Part shown: positions 15,858 to 25,505 of the stretch, piece after piece | How positions within the stretch are numbered: position 1 is the first letter of the stretch | Layout of the letters: each line of letters begins with the position of its first letter | Assembly (NCBI RefSeq): GCF_025854275.1 | Contig: NZ_CP107567.1 | Coordinates: forward strand, 6,076,001 to 6,140,000 | Reading direction: 5' to 3' | Origin: Streptomyces peucetius | Lineage (GTDB): Bacteria; Actinomycetota; Actinomycetes; Streptomycetales; Streptomycetaceae | DNA: 64,000 bases | Made by a program: the position numbers and the translations under genes | Notes under the pieces: generated by a model | Told to the model about the DNA's origin: nothing | What the model saw: the letters and a program-made list of their open reading frames with translations, nothing else | The model's database searches: none

Positions 15858-17411
15858 TCACGCGGCGTGGCCGCCGGGCCCCGCCGCTCCGCTGAGTGCC
15901 TCCAGGTCGCTCTTGCGGACCCGCACCACGAACAGGGCTGTCACCACGGCGAGCGCGACCAGGCCCACTCCGGCCCAGAACGCGGTCGAGATGCCTTCGG
16001 CGAGGACCTGGTGTCCCCATGGGGGCGGCAGCTCGTGGGTCTTGGCGAAGGCCTCCTGCTGGGCGGGCGTCGCCTCGGCGAGGAACGACGGCAGCTGCCG
16101 CTCGGCCTCGTCGCGGCTCGCCGTCCCGAACACGGTCATCAGGATCGACAGGCCGAGGGAACCTCCGACCATCTGCGTGGCATTGAGCAGGCTGGATGCG
16201 GCGCCCGACTCGTGTTGCGCCACTCCCGACACAGCGGTCAAGGTCGCTGTCACGAACACCAGACCCATGCCGAAGCCGAAGAGCAGCATCGGCCCGAGCA
16301 CTCCGCCTCCGTAGGAGCTGTCGGGGGATATGAACGTGAGCCACGCCATGCCGCTGCCCGTGAGCACGGCGCCGGCGACGAGGAAGGGCTTGGGCCCCAG
16401 CACCGGCAGCAGTTTCGAGGAGAGGCCCGCCGCGATCACGATCATCACCGTCACCGGCAGGAACGCGAGGCCCGAGGTGATGGGGCTGTAGCTCAGCACG
16501 TTCTGCACGAACAGGACGATGAAGAAGAACATGCCGAACATCGCCGCCGCGAGGCTCATCATGATCAGATACGTGCCGGACCTGTTGCGGTCGGCGAACA
16601 TGCGCAGGGGCGTGATCGGCTCGTGTGCCTTGCGCTCGATCAGCACGAAGGCCGTCAGAAGGACCACCGCGGTGGCGAACGCGCCCAGCGTGAGCCCGTC
16701 GCTCCAGCCGTCCTCAGAGGCTCGGATGAAGCCGTAGACCAGCGACGCCATGCCGACGGTGGAGGTGAGCGCGCCCGTCACGTCGAACCGGCCGGGGTGG
16801 CGCTCCGACTCGTTGATGAACAGGGGCGCCAGAACGGCGATCAGGATGCCGATGGGCAGGTTCACATAGAAGACCCAGCGCCAGTCCAGCCACTCCGTGA
16901 GCATGCCGCCTGCCAGCAGCCCGATGGCCGCGCCGCTGGCGGAGACGGCCGCGAAGATGCCGAAGGCGCGGTTGCGTTCCGGTCCTTCACGGAAGGTCGT
17001 GGTGATCAGCGCGAGCGCCGTGGGCGAGGCGATCGCTCCGCCCACCCCCTGAAGCGCGCGGGCCGCGAGCATCTGCCACGGCTCCTGCGCGACCCCGCAC
17101 AGCAGCGACGCGAAGGTGAAGAGCAGCACACCGGCGACGAACACCCGGCGACGCCCGAGGATGTCGCCCGCTCTACCGCCGAGGAGGAGAAGTCCGCCGA
17201 AGGTGAGCGTGTAGGCGTTCACCACCCACGAGAGCTGAGTCGTGCTGAACTCGAGCGCTCCCTGGATGTGGGGGAGCGCGATGTTCACAATCGTGGTGTC
17301 GAGGACCACCATGAGCTGCAGGGCGGCGATGACGGTGAGTGCCATGCCGGGGCGCCCTTGCCGGCGGGCCGCCCCCGGTGGAGCAGGTGCTGTTAACTGA
17401 GAGGTTGTCAC
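15858..17411 (-). CDS. MFS drug exporter, DHA2 (EmrB/QacA) family
   Basis: 517-residue proton-driven multidrug exporter of the cytoplasmic membrane with about 14 hydrophobic segments. It starts from GTG; the first helix carries LQLMVVLDTTIVNIALPHIQ, the DHA2 motif D1 (LDxTIVNxALP). Motif A follows as GGRAGDILGRRRVF and motif C-like sequence lies in the SGAAIGLLAGGMLTEWLDWRWVFYVNLPIG region. It is divergent from a TetR gene across a 121-bp region that holds two copies of a strong palindrome, so expression is probably induced when a drug or metabolite releases the repressor. The substrate is unknown. Confidence 0.95.
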   Translation of the reverse strand: MTTSQLTAPAPPGAARRQGRPGMALTVIAALQLMVVLDTTIVNIALPHIQGALEFSTTQLSWVVNAYTLTFGGLLLLGGRAGDILGRRRVFVAGVLLFTFASLLCGVAQEPWQMLAARALQGVGGAIASPTALALITTTFREGPERNRAFGIFAAVSASGAAIGLLAGGMLTEWLDWRWVFYVNLPIGILIAVLAPLFINESERHPGRFDVTGALTSTVGMASLVYGFIRASEDGWSDGLTLGAFATAVVLLTAFVLIERKAHEPITPLRMFADRNRSGTYLIMMSLAAAMFGMFFFIVLFVQNVLSYSPITSGLAFLPVTVMIVIAAGLSSKLLPVLGPKPFLVAGAVLTGSGMAWLTFISPDSSYGGGVLGPMLLFGFGMGLVFVTATLTAVSGVAQHESGAASSLLNATQMVGGSLGLSILMTVFGTASRDEAERQLPSFLAEATPAQQEAFAKTHELPPPWGHQVLAEGISTAFWAGVGLVALAVVTALFVVRVRKSDLEALSGAAGPGGHAA

Positions 17412-17435
17412 TACGAATCCCCCACGCGTGAGTTA

Positions 17436-17453
17436 GTGAACGACGCCGTTCAC
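17436..17453. promoter_or_regulatory. TetR operator copy 1 (MFS side)
   Basis: GTGAACG and CGTTCAC, perfect 7-bp arms with a 4-bp spacer, 25 bp upstream of the MFS start. The same arms recur in copy 2, 48 bp away centre to centre. Confidence 0.85.
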
Positions 17454-17481
17454 TTTTCCGTCAACCGTAGAGAGTCCCCGT

Positions 17482-17503
17482 CAGTGAACGCAAGCGTTCA
17501 CTG
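17482..17503. promoter_or_regulatory. TetR operator copy 2 (regulator side)
   Basis: CAGTGAACG and CGTTCACTG, perfect 9-bp arms with a 4-bp spacer, 30 bp upstream of the TetR start. It extends the same GTGAACG core as copy 1. Confidence 0.87.
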
Positions 17504-17532
17504 AACCTCCCGTCCCCAACGGAGATATGACG

Positions 17533-18180
17533 ATGGCCACTTCGCGCTGGACCAGTGCCGCGCAGGCTCCGTCGGCCCCCCTGCGCCGACGAGGTCCCGT
17601 GCTCGAGCGGGCGATCCTCGAAGCCGCCCTGGAGCAGCTGAGTACGGTCGGCTGGAACGGATTTACGATGGAAGGGGTCGCCGCAGAGGCGCAGACGGGA
17701 AAGGCGGCCGTCTACCGGCGCTGGCCCTCCAAGGAGGACCTTGTCGCCGACGCGCTGGAGGCAGGGCTCCCACGGCTCGACGAAGCCGCCGACCAGGGCG
17801 GCATCCGGGAAGACCTCTTCCATGTCTGCCGACGGGTGCGTGACGCGATGTTCTCCCGCACCGGCATCGCGCTGCGATCAGTGCTTTACGAATGCGATGC
17901 CGCTGCGGCCGAACGCTTCCAGGGCCTGATCGTCAGCCGGGTGGTCGAGCCATCCGTGCAGCTCTTCCGTGCGGTGGTGCAGCGGGGTGTGAACCGTGGT
18001 GACGTCCGGGCGGACGCGCTCTGCGAACTGGTTCTCGATGTGATCCCGAGCCTGCTGATGTACCGCTCCAAGGTGTGCGGGAGCGAATGGCGCGACCAGG
18101 ACATCGCCAAGATGATCGATCAGGTCATGCTCCCGCTGCTCCGGCCGCACAGCTGCCGTACGACCGCGTGCGGATCGTGA
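17533..18180 (+). CDS. TetR-family repressor of the adjacent MFS exporter
   Basis: About 215 residues. I chose the ATG at 17533 (MATSRWTS) because GGAG at 17521-17524 is eight bases upstream; the ATG at 17527 would be only two bases away. The TetR DNA-binding domain is [16 protein letters not shown] followed by [21 protein letters not shown]. The C-terminal half ([32 protein letters not shown]) fits the ligand-binding TetR_C group common near DHA2 exporters. Gene divergence and two shared palindromes support repression of both genes. The inducer is probably a substrate of the pump. Confidence 0.93.
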   Translation: MATSRWTSAAQAPSAPLRRRGPVLERAILEAALEQLSTVGWNGFTMEGVAAEAQTGKAAVYRRWPSKEDLVADALEAGLPRLDEAADQGGIREDLFHVCRRVRDAMFSRTGIALRSVLYECDAAAAERFQGLIVSRVVEPSVQLFRAVVQRGVNRGDVRADALCELVLDVIPSLLMYRSKVCGSEWRDQDIAKMIDQVMLPLLRPHSCRTTACGS

Positions 18181-18232
18181 CCTCCATCCGGTTGTCATCC
18201 GGGCACCCCGGCGGCGTACCCTTGCTGGCGCC

Positions 18233-18934
18233 ATGCCCTACGAACCACCCACTCACGCAGTCGAGCGCTCGATCCGGGCCACCACCCGCGCCAAGATCGT
18301 CGCAGGTATCGACGAAGTCGGGCGCGGAGCGTGGGCCGGACCGGTGACGGTGTGCGCGGCGGTCACCGGACTGCGCAGGCCGCCCATCGGCCTGACCGAC
18401 TCCAAGCTGATCACTCCCAAGCGCCGTGAGGAACTGGCAGGGCTGCTCGAGGGCTGGGTCACCGCTCACGCCCTCGGCCACGCGTCGCCGGAGGAGATCG
18501 ACGAGCTGGGAATGACGGCAGCCCTCAGGCTGGCAGCCGGCCGGGCCCTGGAAGAACTGCCGGTCCGGCCTGATGCCATCATCCTCGACGGCAAGCACGA
18601 CTACCTGGGAGTGCCCTGGCAGGTGCGTACGGTGATCAAGGGTGACCAGTCGTGCGTGGCCGTCGCCGCCGCATCGGTGATCGCCAAGGTGCGCAGGGAC
18701 GCGCTGATGGCCCAACTGCCTGAGGACTTCGCCGCTTTCGGCTTCGCCGAGAACGTCGGTTACCCCTCGCCCGTGCACAAGGCGGCTCTCCGGGAACTGG
18801 GCCCCACGCCGTACCACCGGCTCTCCTGGGCGTATCTCGACGCCCTGCCCCGGTGGCGGCACCTGAAGAAGGTCCGTATCTCCCCGGAGGCGGCCGAACT
18901 GGAAAGCGGGGGCCAGCTCGGCTTCGACTTCTGA
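18233..18934 (+). CDS. rnhB: Ribonuclease HII
   Basis: Endonuclease that cuts RNA in RNA-DNA hybrids, including single ribonucleotides left in DNA. 233 residues, normal size. Active-site acidic residues are recognisable: [14 protein letters not shown] gives Asp27-Glu28, LDGKHDYL supplies the next Asp, and the final metal ligand lies in the [24 protein letters not shown] block. [20 protein letters not shown] and [11 protein letters not shown] are hallmark RNase HII stretches. It begins 52 bases after the TetR gene. Confidence 0.97.
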   Translation: MPYEPPTHAVERSIRATTRAKIVAGIDEVGRGAWAGPVTVCAAVTGLRRPPIGLTDSKLITPKRREELAGLLEGWVTAHALGHASPEEIDELGMTAALRLAAGRALEELPVRPDAIILDGKHDYLGVPWQVRTVIKGDQSCVAVAAASVIAKVRRDALMAQLPEDFAAFGFAENVGYPSPVHKAALRELGPTPYHRLSWAYLDALPRWRHLKKVRISPEAAELESGGQLGFDF

Positions 18935-19016
18935 ACTTGCCCTGCCATCAGCCCGGTCGCACTGTTCGTGCCACCCGCCGATGCCTTCCGCACCAGCATT
19001 TGATAGACATCCACCC

Positions 19017-19637
19017 ATGCCTCTCATTCCCGAGGAGCCTCAGATTCACGAGAGCGCCCAGGGTCCCCGCGTCACTCCGGCCACCGGCCGTACCGCGCCG
19101 ACCCCCCGTCCCGTCCCCGGTCCGCGGTCCGCGGCCTCGCCGCGTCCCGGTCACCCGGGCCCCGGCCCGTCCAGGCCCGCCCCGCCTGCGCAGCGCGCAT
19201 CCGGTGCTGCCGGGAAGCCGAAGCCACCCCGGCCGGAGAATCGTTCCGCGCCGCAGATCCAGCTGGTCCCCGCAGCTGCCGACGCCGCACTGGACGCCGC
19301 CGACGAGGCGGTCGACCTGCTGCTCGACTCCGGCCGCGCCCCTGGCGACGTGCTGGTGTTCACCACGGGTGACCCGCACCCGTGGGCCGCTCACGAGCTG
19401 TCGTTCGGCGAGAGCGCCTACTGGGGCCAGCACGACGCCCGCGACGACGTCTTCTACGCCGACGCCGCATCGGTGGACCGTGCCGCGGCCCGGCCCGTCG
19501 TCGTGGTCGCTGTCAACGGCGGCAGGGACGACATCGCTGCCCGTGCGCTGCCGGCCGCACTGAAGAAGGCTTCGGCGCTTCTCATCGTCTGCGGTGACCC
19601 CCAGCGCATCAACGCCGTTCTCGGTGCGGGCGTCTGA
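19017..19637 (+). CDS. Conserved hypothetical protein, Pro-rich N-terminus
   Basis: 206 residues from ATG (MPLIPEEPQIHESAQG). I prefer this start to an in-frame ATG at 18981 because the sequence after it looks conserved, although neither has a good ribosome-binding site. Residues 15-75 are very rich in Pro, Arg and Gly and probably disordered. The C-terminal ~110 residues form an ordered alpha/beta stretch (ADEAVDLLLDSGRAPGDVLVF, VVVVAVNGGRDDIAARALPAALKKASALLIVCGD shown in part) that looks like the C-terminal half of a UvrD-type helicase fold, without ATPase motifs. I know no function. It follows rnhB. Confidence 0.7.
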   Translation: MPLIPEEPQIHESAQGPRVTPATGRTAPTPRPVPGPRSAASPRPGHPGPGPSRPAPPAQRASGAAGKPKPPRPENRSAPQIQLVPAAADAALDAADEAVDLLLDSGRAPGDVLVFTTGDPHPWAAHELSFGESAYWGQHDARDDVFYADAASVDRAAARPVVVVAVNGGRDDIAARALPAALKKASALLIVCGDPQRINAVLGAGV

Positions 19638-19709
19638 CCCGGACCTCCTGAACGGGGCGTACGGTCGATCGTGGTCCGGCTGCCCGGTCATGGGCAGCCG
19701 GTGGACGAT

Positions 19710-20339
19710 TCAGCGGGCCGCCGTGCGCCGGAGTGCGTCAACGGCGCCGCCTGCCGTACGCAGAGGCACCGGATCGGCGTCGGTACCCGCGTCGGCCAAA
19801 CGGCCGGGTGACGACGTCGAGTTGGGGTGGCGCCCGCCGCGCCCCTCGCCCAGCACCTGCCAACCGCCGCGCGTCAGCGTGATGTACGCGCCGCAGCGCA
19901 GGCCGTGGAGCGTGCACGCGTCCCGCAGGCCCCACATCCATGCCCCGTCCTCCTCCGTCCACCGCTCGTCGCCCTCACGGCAATAGAGCAGCACGGCGGT
20001 GCGCACGGGTGTGCGCCGGCGGAGGTCGTGCGGAATCACCCGCCGCAGATGGGCCAGCAGTGCGTTGCGGAACTCCCAGCCGTCCGCGGACACGGCGCGC
20101 CGGGAGAACGACGCGCTGGCCGCCAGCCGTTCCTCGTGATCGAGCACGGCGACGACTGCCGTCGTGGGTGCGGGACGGTGCCGGGCATGCAGTCCACCGA
20201 CCACCTCGCGCGGGTTGCGCAGCAGCGGGATACCGGCTGCTGCCCATTCGGCCGGCTCGAGCAACCGGGCAAGGCGGTTGGCGGAGTTGGCCGATGCGGT
20301 GATCGAGGTGGCTGCGGACGAAGCGAATCCGAAGGTCAC
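19710..20339 (-). CDS. Conserved hypothetical protein
   Basis: 209 residues from a GTG start. GGGAGGA (20342-20348, minus strand) sits two to three bases upstream, and the protein reads VTFGFASSAATSITASANSAN. It has no membrane segment and no motif I can name. Ordered parts are RLARLLEPAEWAAAGIPLLR and TTAVVAVLDHEERLAASASF, then WEFRNALLAHLRRVIP and RTAVLLYCREGDERWTEEDGAWMWGLRDACTLHGL (in part), followed by a charged tail. The Streptomyces-typical codon use through the whole frame supports a real gene. It lies between the helicase-like hypothetical gene and recQ; convergent to the first. Confidence 0.65.
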   Translation of the reverse strand: MTFGFASSAATSITASANSANRLARLLEPAEWAAAGIPLLRNPREVVGGLHARHRPAPTTAVVAVLDHEERLAASASFSRRAVSADGWEFRNALLAHLRRVIPHDLRRRTPVRTAVLLYCREGDERWTEEDGAWMWGLRDACTLHGLRCGAYITLTRGGWQVLGEGRGGRHPNSTSSPGRLADAGTDADPVPLRTAGGAVDALRRTAAR

Positions 20340-20558
20340 GGTCCTCCCTTCGCATACGCGCCCACAGTGCGGGCAGGGTCGGGTGAGGGCGCGCCACGGC
20401 ATGGCCCTTGGGGACCGCGAACGGGCCGTGCGGGGGAGCACTCCAATTCTTCCTGGCGCATGGGAATGCGGCAACGAGCAATTCGGCACCACCGGTGGAA
20501 AACAGCGGGTATGACGTTCATATCCCTTCCCTCTTCGGCCCCGGACGACCCCTTCGCT

Positions 20559-22730
20559 TCAGGACTGGATGGCAAGGACCAGCGGGAACACCCCCTGCGC
20601 GCCCGCCCTGCGCAGCAGCCGTGACGCAACGGCCAAGGTCCAGCCGCTCTCCGAGTAGTCGTCGACCAGCAGCACCGGACCTCCCGCGGCGGCCAGCGCC
20701 TCCGCCAACTGCGGGGGCACGACGAGCGCCTCGTGCAGCGCTCGCACCCGCTGGGCGCTGTTGGTACGCGGGATACCCGAGTCCAGTACCTCCGGCACGT
20801 ATTCGACGGATCCCAGCAGCGGCATCCGGCCGACCTCCCCGATGCGTCCGGCGAGGGAACCGATCAGACGTGGCCGACTGCGGGAGGCGACCGTGACCAC
20901 CCCCGCGGGGCGCTGCGGCGCGTCCGCGGCTCCTGAGGCCCAGCCGCCAGGTCCCCTGGCCCAGTCGGCGAGCACGGTCACGACCGCCTCTGCCATGTCG
21001 TCGGGCACCGGGCCGTCCGGCGCCTGTGGCGTGAACATCGGACGGAGCCGGTTGCCCCAGCCGATGTCCGAGAGCCGCCCCAGAGCCCGCCCGGTGAAGG
21101 ACTGCTCACTCTCCGGGATGCGGCCCTTGAGGCTGATGCCGACGGCGGGCAGCCCCGTCGGCCACATCTTGCGCGGCTCGACCTCCGCACCGGGCCTGCC
21201 GAGCTCCCCCCGAGCCGCGTCCAGTGCCGCAGCGGACACTTTGTCGCTGAACCGCGCGCCGGAGCAGTTGTCGCAGCGGCCGCAGCGCGACGCCTCCTCG
21301 TCGTCCAACTGGCGTCGCAGGAACTCCATCCGGCAGCTGGTGGAGCTCACGTAGTCGCGCATCGCCTGCTGCTCGGCAGCGCGCTGCCGGGCCACCCACG
21401 CATACCGCTCCGAGTCGTACGACCAGGGCTGTCCGGTCGTGGCCCAGCCGCCCTTCACCCGTCGTACGGCGCCGTCGACGTCGAGCACCTTGAGCATGGT
21501 CTCCAACCGGGTGCGCCGCAGCTCCACCAGCGGCTCCAGCGCCGGAAGCGAGAGGGGGCGGTCGGCCTGCGCCAGTACGTCGAGTGTGCGGCGCACGAGA
21601 TCCTCGGGCGGGAAGGCGACGGATGCGAAGTACTGCCAGATCGCCTCGTCCTCCTTGCCCGGCAGCAGCAGCACCTCCGCAAGCTCCACGCCGCGGCCGG
21701 CGCGGCCCACCTGCTGGTAGTACGCGATCGGGGACGACGGCGAACCGAGGTGCACCACGAAACCGAGATCCGGCTTGTCGAAGCCCATGCCAAGCGCCGA
21801 TGTCGCCACCAGCGCCTTGACCCGGTTGGCGAGCAGGTCCTCCTCCGCCTGCTGCCGGTCGGCGTTCTCCGTGCGTCCGGTGTAGGAGGTCACCGTGTGG
21901 CCGCACTGGCGCAGATAGGCGGTGACCTCCTCAGCGGCGGCGACCGTCAGTGTGTAGATGATGCCGGACCCCGGCAGCTCGCCGAGATGATCGGCGAGCC
22001 AGGCCAGACGGGTCGCGGCGTCCGGGAGCTGCAGCACGCCGAGGCTCAGGCTCTCCCTGTCCAGCGGGCCGCGCAGCACCAGGGCGTCGGTGCCCGCTCC
22101 CGTGCCGAGCTGCTCCGCCACGTCCGCCGTGACCCGCGCGTTGGCGGTGGCGGTCGTGGCAAGGACCGGGACGCCCGCGGGGAGGTCGGCGAGCATGGTG
22201 CGCAGCCGGCGATAGTCGGGCCGGAAGTCGTGGCCCCAGTCTGAGATGCAGTGTGCCTCGTCCACCACGAGCAGCCCGGTCGCCGCGGCCAGCCTGGGCA
22301 GCACCTGGTCGCGGAAGTCCGGGTTGTTGAGCCGCTCGGGACTGACGAGCAGCACGTCGACCTCACCCGACGCGATCTCGGACTGGATGGTCTCCCACTC
22401 CTCGGGGTTGGACGAGTTGATCGTCCGGGCATGGATACCGGCCCGCGCCGCAGCCTCCACCTGGTTGCGCATCAGCGCGAGCAGCGGAGAGACGATCACG
22501 GTCGGGCCGCTGCCGCTCGCCCGCAGCAGCGACGTGGCGACGAAGTAGACAGCGGACTTGCCCCATCCCGTCCGCTGGACGACCAGGGCCCTGCGCTTGT
22601 CCGCGACGAGTGCCTCGATCGCGCGCCACTGGTCCTCGCGCAGCCGGGCGCGGCCCGAGGTGTCGGAGACGAGCCGGGCCAGGACGGAATCGGCGGAAGC
22701 CCTGAGCTCCGCGCGGTCTGCGTTGGTCAT
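20559..22730 (-). CDS. RecQ-family DNA helicase with C-terminal phosphoribosyltransferase-like domain
   Basis: 3'-to-5' DNA helicase, 723 residues from [10 protein letters not shown]. Walker A is QRTGWGKS (Lys58); the DEAH box is in [22 protein letters not shown]; motif VI is [10 protein letters not shown] four-cysteine zinc-binding segment ([10 protein letters not shown], then CGRCDNCSG) follows the helicase core. No HRDC domain is seen. Instead the last ~150 residues end with [14 protein letters not shown] at about 686-699, matching the PRPP-binding loop of ComF/type I phosphoribosyltransferases, preceded by a conserved [20 protein letters not shown] segment. The role of that tail in a helicase is not clear. 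It is divergent from the DUF4192 gene. Confidence 0.92.
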   Translation of the reverse strand: MTNADRAELRASADSVLARLVSDTSGRARLREDQWRAIEALVADKRRALVVQRTGWGKSAVYFVATSLLRASGSGPTVIVSPLLALMRNQVEAAARAGIHARTINSSNPEEWETIQSEIASGEVDVLLVSPERLNNPDFRDQVLPRLAAATGLLVVDEAHCISDWGHDFRPDYRRLRTMLADLPAGVPVLATTATANARVTADVAEQLGTGAGTDALVLRGPLDRESLSLGVLQLPDAATRLAWLADHLGELPGSGIIYTLTVAAAEEVTAYLRQCGHTVTSYTGRTENADRQQAEEDLLANRVKALVATSALGMGFDKPDLGFVVHLGSPSSPIAYYQQVGRAGRGVELAEVLLLPGKEDEAIWQYFASVAFPPEDLVRRTLDVLAQADRPLSLPALEPLVELRRTRLETMLKVLDVDGAVRRVKGGWATTGQPWSYDSERYAWVARQRAAEQQAMRDYVSSTSCRMEFLRRQLDDEEASRCGRCDNCSGARFSDKVSAAALDAARGELGRPGAEVEPRKMWPTGLPAVGISLKGRIPESEQSFTGRALGRLSDIGWGNRLRPMFTPQAPDGPVPDDMAEAVVTVLADWARGPGGWASGAADAPQRPAGVVTVASRSRPRLIGSLAGRIGEVGRMPLLGSVEYVPEVLDSGIPRTNSAQRVRALHEALVVPPQLAEALAAAGGPVLLVDDYSESGWTLAVASRLLRRAGAQGVFPLVLAIQS

Positions 22731-22840
22731 GCACCCATGCAACCCGATGGCACCGACAAACCGCGAACGAGCCGACGAGCCTGTGGACAAAGTTATCCAC
22801 AGGGGTCGCGGCGTTCGGATCTTCGCGGGACCGTCGTCGC

Positions 22841-24190
22841 ATGAACAAGCACCACGACCTCACCGGTTCCGACCAGCAGATCACCCTGCGCGGCCCCGCC
22901 GAACTCGCCGACGCCCTCCCGTACATGATGGGGTTCCACCCGACCGATTCCATCGTCCTCGTCGCCCTGCACGGCAGCAACGGACGCTTCGGCGGACGAC
23001 TCCGGCTCGGCATCCCACGCTCGCCGCATGAATGGGCCCCCGTCGCCGCGCAACTCGCCGAATGCCTGATCCAGGGCTGCCGGCGCCGAGGGGCCGGACC
23101 CGACGGCATCGTGGCCTTCCTCTGCCAGGACCCTGCAGAGGGCGAGAGCGGACAGCAGGTCATGGAGCGGCTGCGCCCGCTGGCACAACGACTGCGCACC
23201 GCCTGCGGCACCCTCGAGGTGCCGGTGTACGAAGCGCTGTGCATCTCGGACGGCCGTCTCTGGAGCTACTGCTGTCCCGACGCCCGCTGCTGTCCGCCCG
23301 ACGGCACGCCCCTCGCACTGCCCGGCACGTCGGTGATGGCCGCCGCGGCGGCCTACGCGGGAATCACGGTGCGCGGCAGTCTCCGCGACATGGAGCAGCG
23401 GTTCGCGCCGTCGACGTCCCCCGAAGCTCAGGACCAGGTGCGAGCACTCGATACGGCAGGTGCCGCGGTCACCTCCAGGATCCTCGACGCCCAGGGACGG
23501 CAGCAGGTCGCCGACGAGACGGTGACGCTCGCCCGCCGTCTGCTGGAACGCATGGCGGATACCCCTCGCGCCGACGACGACCCCGGCGCCGACGTGGCGG
23601 ACGACCGGCTCGTCGCCGCGGACGAGGCCGCGGCGGTGATCCTGGGTCTGCAGGACCGGGAGACAAGGGACCGGGCGGCGCAGTGGATGGAGGGCGCGGA
23701 AGCGGCTCCGGCACTGCGTGTCTGGCGGGTCCTGTCACGGCGATGCGTGCCCCCGTACACGGAGCACGCCGCGGCGCCCCTCACGCTCGCGGGGTGGGTG
23801 TCGTGGTCCCTGGGCGACGAACCCGGCGCTCGGGTCGCTCTGGGGCTCGCGCTCAAGGCCGATCCCGAGTATGTGTTCGCACGCCTGTTGCACCAGGCGT
23901 GCAACGAAGGGTTGGATCCGGAGACGGTGCGCCACTGTTTGCGACAGGCACGCGATGCTCAGCCGCCGACGCCACCTTCCGCACCGCCTTCCGCATCGCC
24001 TTCCGCGGACGCCCGCACGCGGACCCGGCGGCGTCGCACCAGGCTCCTCGGGAGGTCCGCCGCCAAGCCGGAGCTGCAGGGGCCCCGGGCGCGGAGCCGC
24101 CGTCCCGCACCCGCCCGGCCACGCAGCGGCACGGCGACCGCCCGGGCCCGCACGCGTGCCGGCCGGCGCGGCACCCGAAGGGGGCGGTGA
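22841..24190 (+). CDS. DUF4192 domain protein
   Basis: 449 residues. The DUF4192 hallmark is at the start: [30 protein letters not shown] (given in part as [21 protein letters not shown]). The family is actinobacterial and has no established function that I know. The C-terminal half contains helices resembling a TPR-like region ([29 protein letters not shown], in part). The last ~60 residues, after [14 protein letters not shown], are almost entirely Arg, Ala, Pro and Thr and look like a basic disordered tail, possibly binding nucleic acid or arising from weak selection. Start ATG 22841, divergent from recQ. Confidence 0.8.
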   Translation: MNKHHDLTGSDQQITLRGPAELADALPYMMGFHPTDSIVLVALHGSNGRFGGRLRLGIPRSPHEWAPVAAQLAECLIQGCRRRGAGPDGIVAFLCQDPAEGESGQQVMERLRPLAQRLRTACGTLEVPVYEALCISDGRLWSYCCPDARCCPPDGTPLALPGTSVMAAAAAYAGITVRGSLRDMEQRFAPSTSPEAQDQVRALDTAGAAVTSRILDAQGRQQVADETVTLARRLLERMADTPRADDDPGADVADDRLVAADEAAAVILGLQDRETRDRAAQWMEGAEAAPALRVWRVLSRRCVPPYTEHAAAPLTLAGWVSWSLGDEPGARVALGLALKADPEYVFARLLHQACNEGLDPETVRHCLRQARDAQPPTPPSAPPSASPSADARTRTRRRRTRLLGRSAAKPELQGPRARSRRPAPARPRSGTATARARTRAGRRGTRRGR

Positions 24191-24594
24191 CGGCCGTGGG
24201 GGTGCGCTCCGGCTTTGGGGCCGCCGCAGCCGGCCGGCCGGCTGCGTGCGGTGCGTATCAGCCGGCCGGGCCCCGACGAGGTCGAGCGGGCTCGGTCCGA
24301 GGACCGGCATCGACCTGTCGAACGAGGTCGCGCTGCTTCGCCCGGCTCGGCGAACGGCGAAGAGCCGCACACCGTAGAGCCGGCGCAGGACGTCGGCCGG
24401 CCGCAGCTCCCCTCCGAGCACCCGCCGGGCCGGAGCGGATGGGCGCCGAGCGGCTCCGCCGCGATACCGCCGGCAGACGGCCCCAGTTGGGGACGTGGGC
24501 CGACCGCGGCGGGTGACCACGACCGAGTGAGGAAACCAGCCGTGCAGGTGGCGAAGGGTGTGTTTATCGTCAGGCAGACGACTATGATCGCGGC
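24191..24594. other. 404-bp gene-free stretch before the Nudix gene
   Basis: No protein family is recognisable on either strand; open frames here are low-complexity Arg/Pro/Gly shadows. Near its 3' end, 24562-24586, a partly symmetrical element (TTATCGTC, spacer AGGCA, then GACGACTAT) lies just upstream of the Nudix start and is a candidate autoregulatory operator. Confidence 0.6.
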
Positions 24595-25359
24595 ATGTCG
24601 CCCTACGACCCGTCGGCCTTTCCGCCCTTTGCCGTCACCGTCGATCTGGTCGTGCTCACCGTGCGCCGGCACGCGCTCTGCGCTCTGGTCGTGCGCCGCG
24701 GTGAGCCGCCGTTCCAGGGCAGGTGGGCGTTGCCCGGCGGCTTCGTCAGGGGCGACGAGGACCTGGCAGCGGCAGCGGCACGCGAACTGTCCGAGGAGAC
24801 GGGCCTGTGCGCGCACGACCCGGCTTCCCCGGGGGCGGCCAACGGCGCCCACCTGGAGCAGCTCGCCACCTACGGAGACCCCAAGCGTGATCCCCGCATG
24901 CGAGTGGTGAGCGTCGCGCACCTCGTCCTCGCCCCCGACCTGCCGGCGCCTCGCGCGGGCGGCGACGCCAACAGTGCTCGGTGGGCGCCGGTCGAGGAGC
25001 TCCTCGACCGTGACAGTGGCTACGCACGCGAGGACGAACAGCAGGCGCCACTGGCCTTCGACCACGCGCTGATCCTGGCGGACGGCGTGGAACGGGCCCG
25101 GTCCAAGATCGAGTACTCCTCGCTGGCCACCGCGTTCTGCCCGCCGGAGTTCACCGTGGGGGAGCTGCGGCGGGTGTACGAAGCGGTGTGGGGCGTCGCC
25201 CTGGACCCCCGTAACTTCCACCGCAAGGTGACCGGCACGCCCGGCTTCCTGGTGCCGGCCGGAGGCACGACCACCCGGCAGGGCGGCCGCCCTGCGCAGC
25301 TCTTCCGGGCCGGCGGTGCCACGGTGCTGAACCCGCCGATGCTGCGCCCCGAAGTCTGA
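24595..25359 (+). CDS. Nudix hydrolase with C-terminal winged helix (NrtR-like)
   Basis: 254-residue two-domain protein. The N-terminal Nudix fold has a complete Nudix box at residues 49-71 (GFVRGDE ... RELSEETGL), which suggests retained hydrolysis of a nucleoside-diphosphate-linked substrate. The C-terminal part (KIEYSSLATAFCPPEFTVGELRRVYEAVWG and ALDPRNFHRKVTGTPGFLVP, in part) matches the winged-helix domain of NrtR-type regulators of NAD metabolism. In many NrtR proteins the Nudix box is degenerate and only senses ADP-ribose; here it looks catalytic. No NAD biosynthesis gene is adjacent. A candidate operator lies in the 30 bases upstream. Confidence 0.85.
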   Translation: MSPYDPSAFPPFAVTVDLVVLTVRRHALCALVVRRGEPPFQGRWALPGGFVRGDEDLAAAAARELSEETGLCAHDPASPGAANGAHLEQLATYGDPKRDPRMRVVSVAHLVLAPDLPAPRAGGDANSARWAPVEELLDRDSGYAREDEQQAPLAFDHALILADGVERARSKIEYSSLATAFCPPEFTVGELRRVYEAVWGVALDPRNFHRKVTGTPGFLVPAGGTTTRQGGRPAQLFRAGGATVLNPPMLRPEV

Positions 25360-25505
25360 TTCCCGTAGGCGCCGGCCCGTCGGTCGTGTCCTGACACCCG
25401 GGGCTCCACTGATGCGCAAAAAATCCAAAATGTCGCGTTATCTTGCTGCGATACGCGTGCTGCCGCTGAGCGGTCTCACCTTCCGCGAGAGAGGCGAGAG
25501 AAGCG

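Noticed and set aside
24215..24590. Long frames on both strands between DUF4192 and the Nudix gene.
   Set aside because: Composition is Arg/Pro/Gly-rich in all frames with no conserved motif; typical shadow frames of high-GC DNA.
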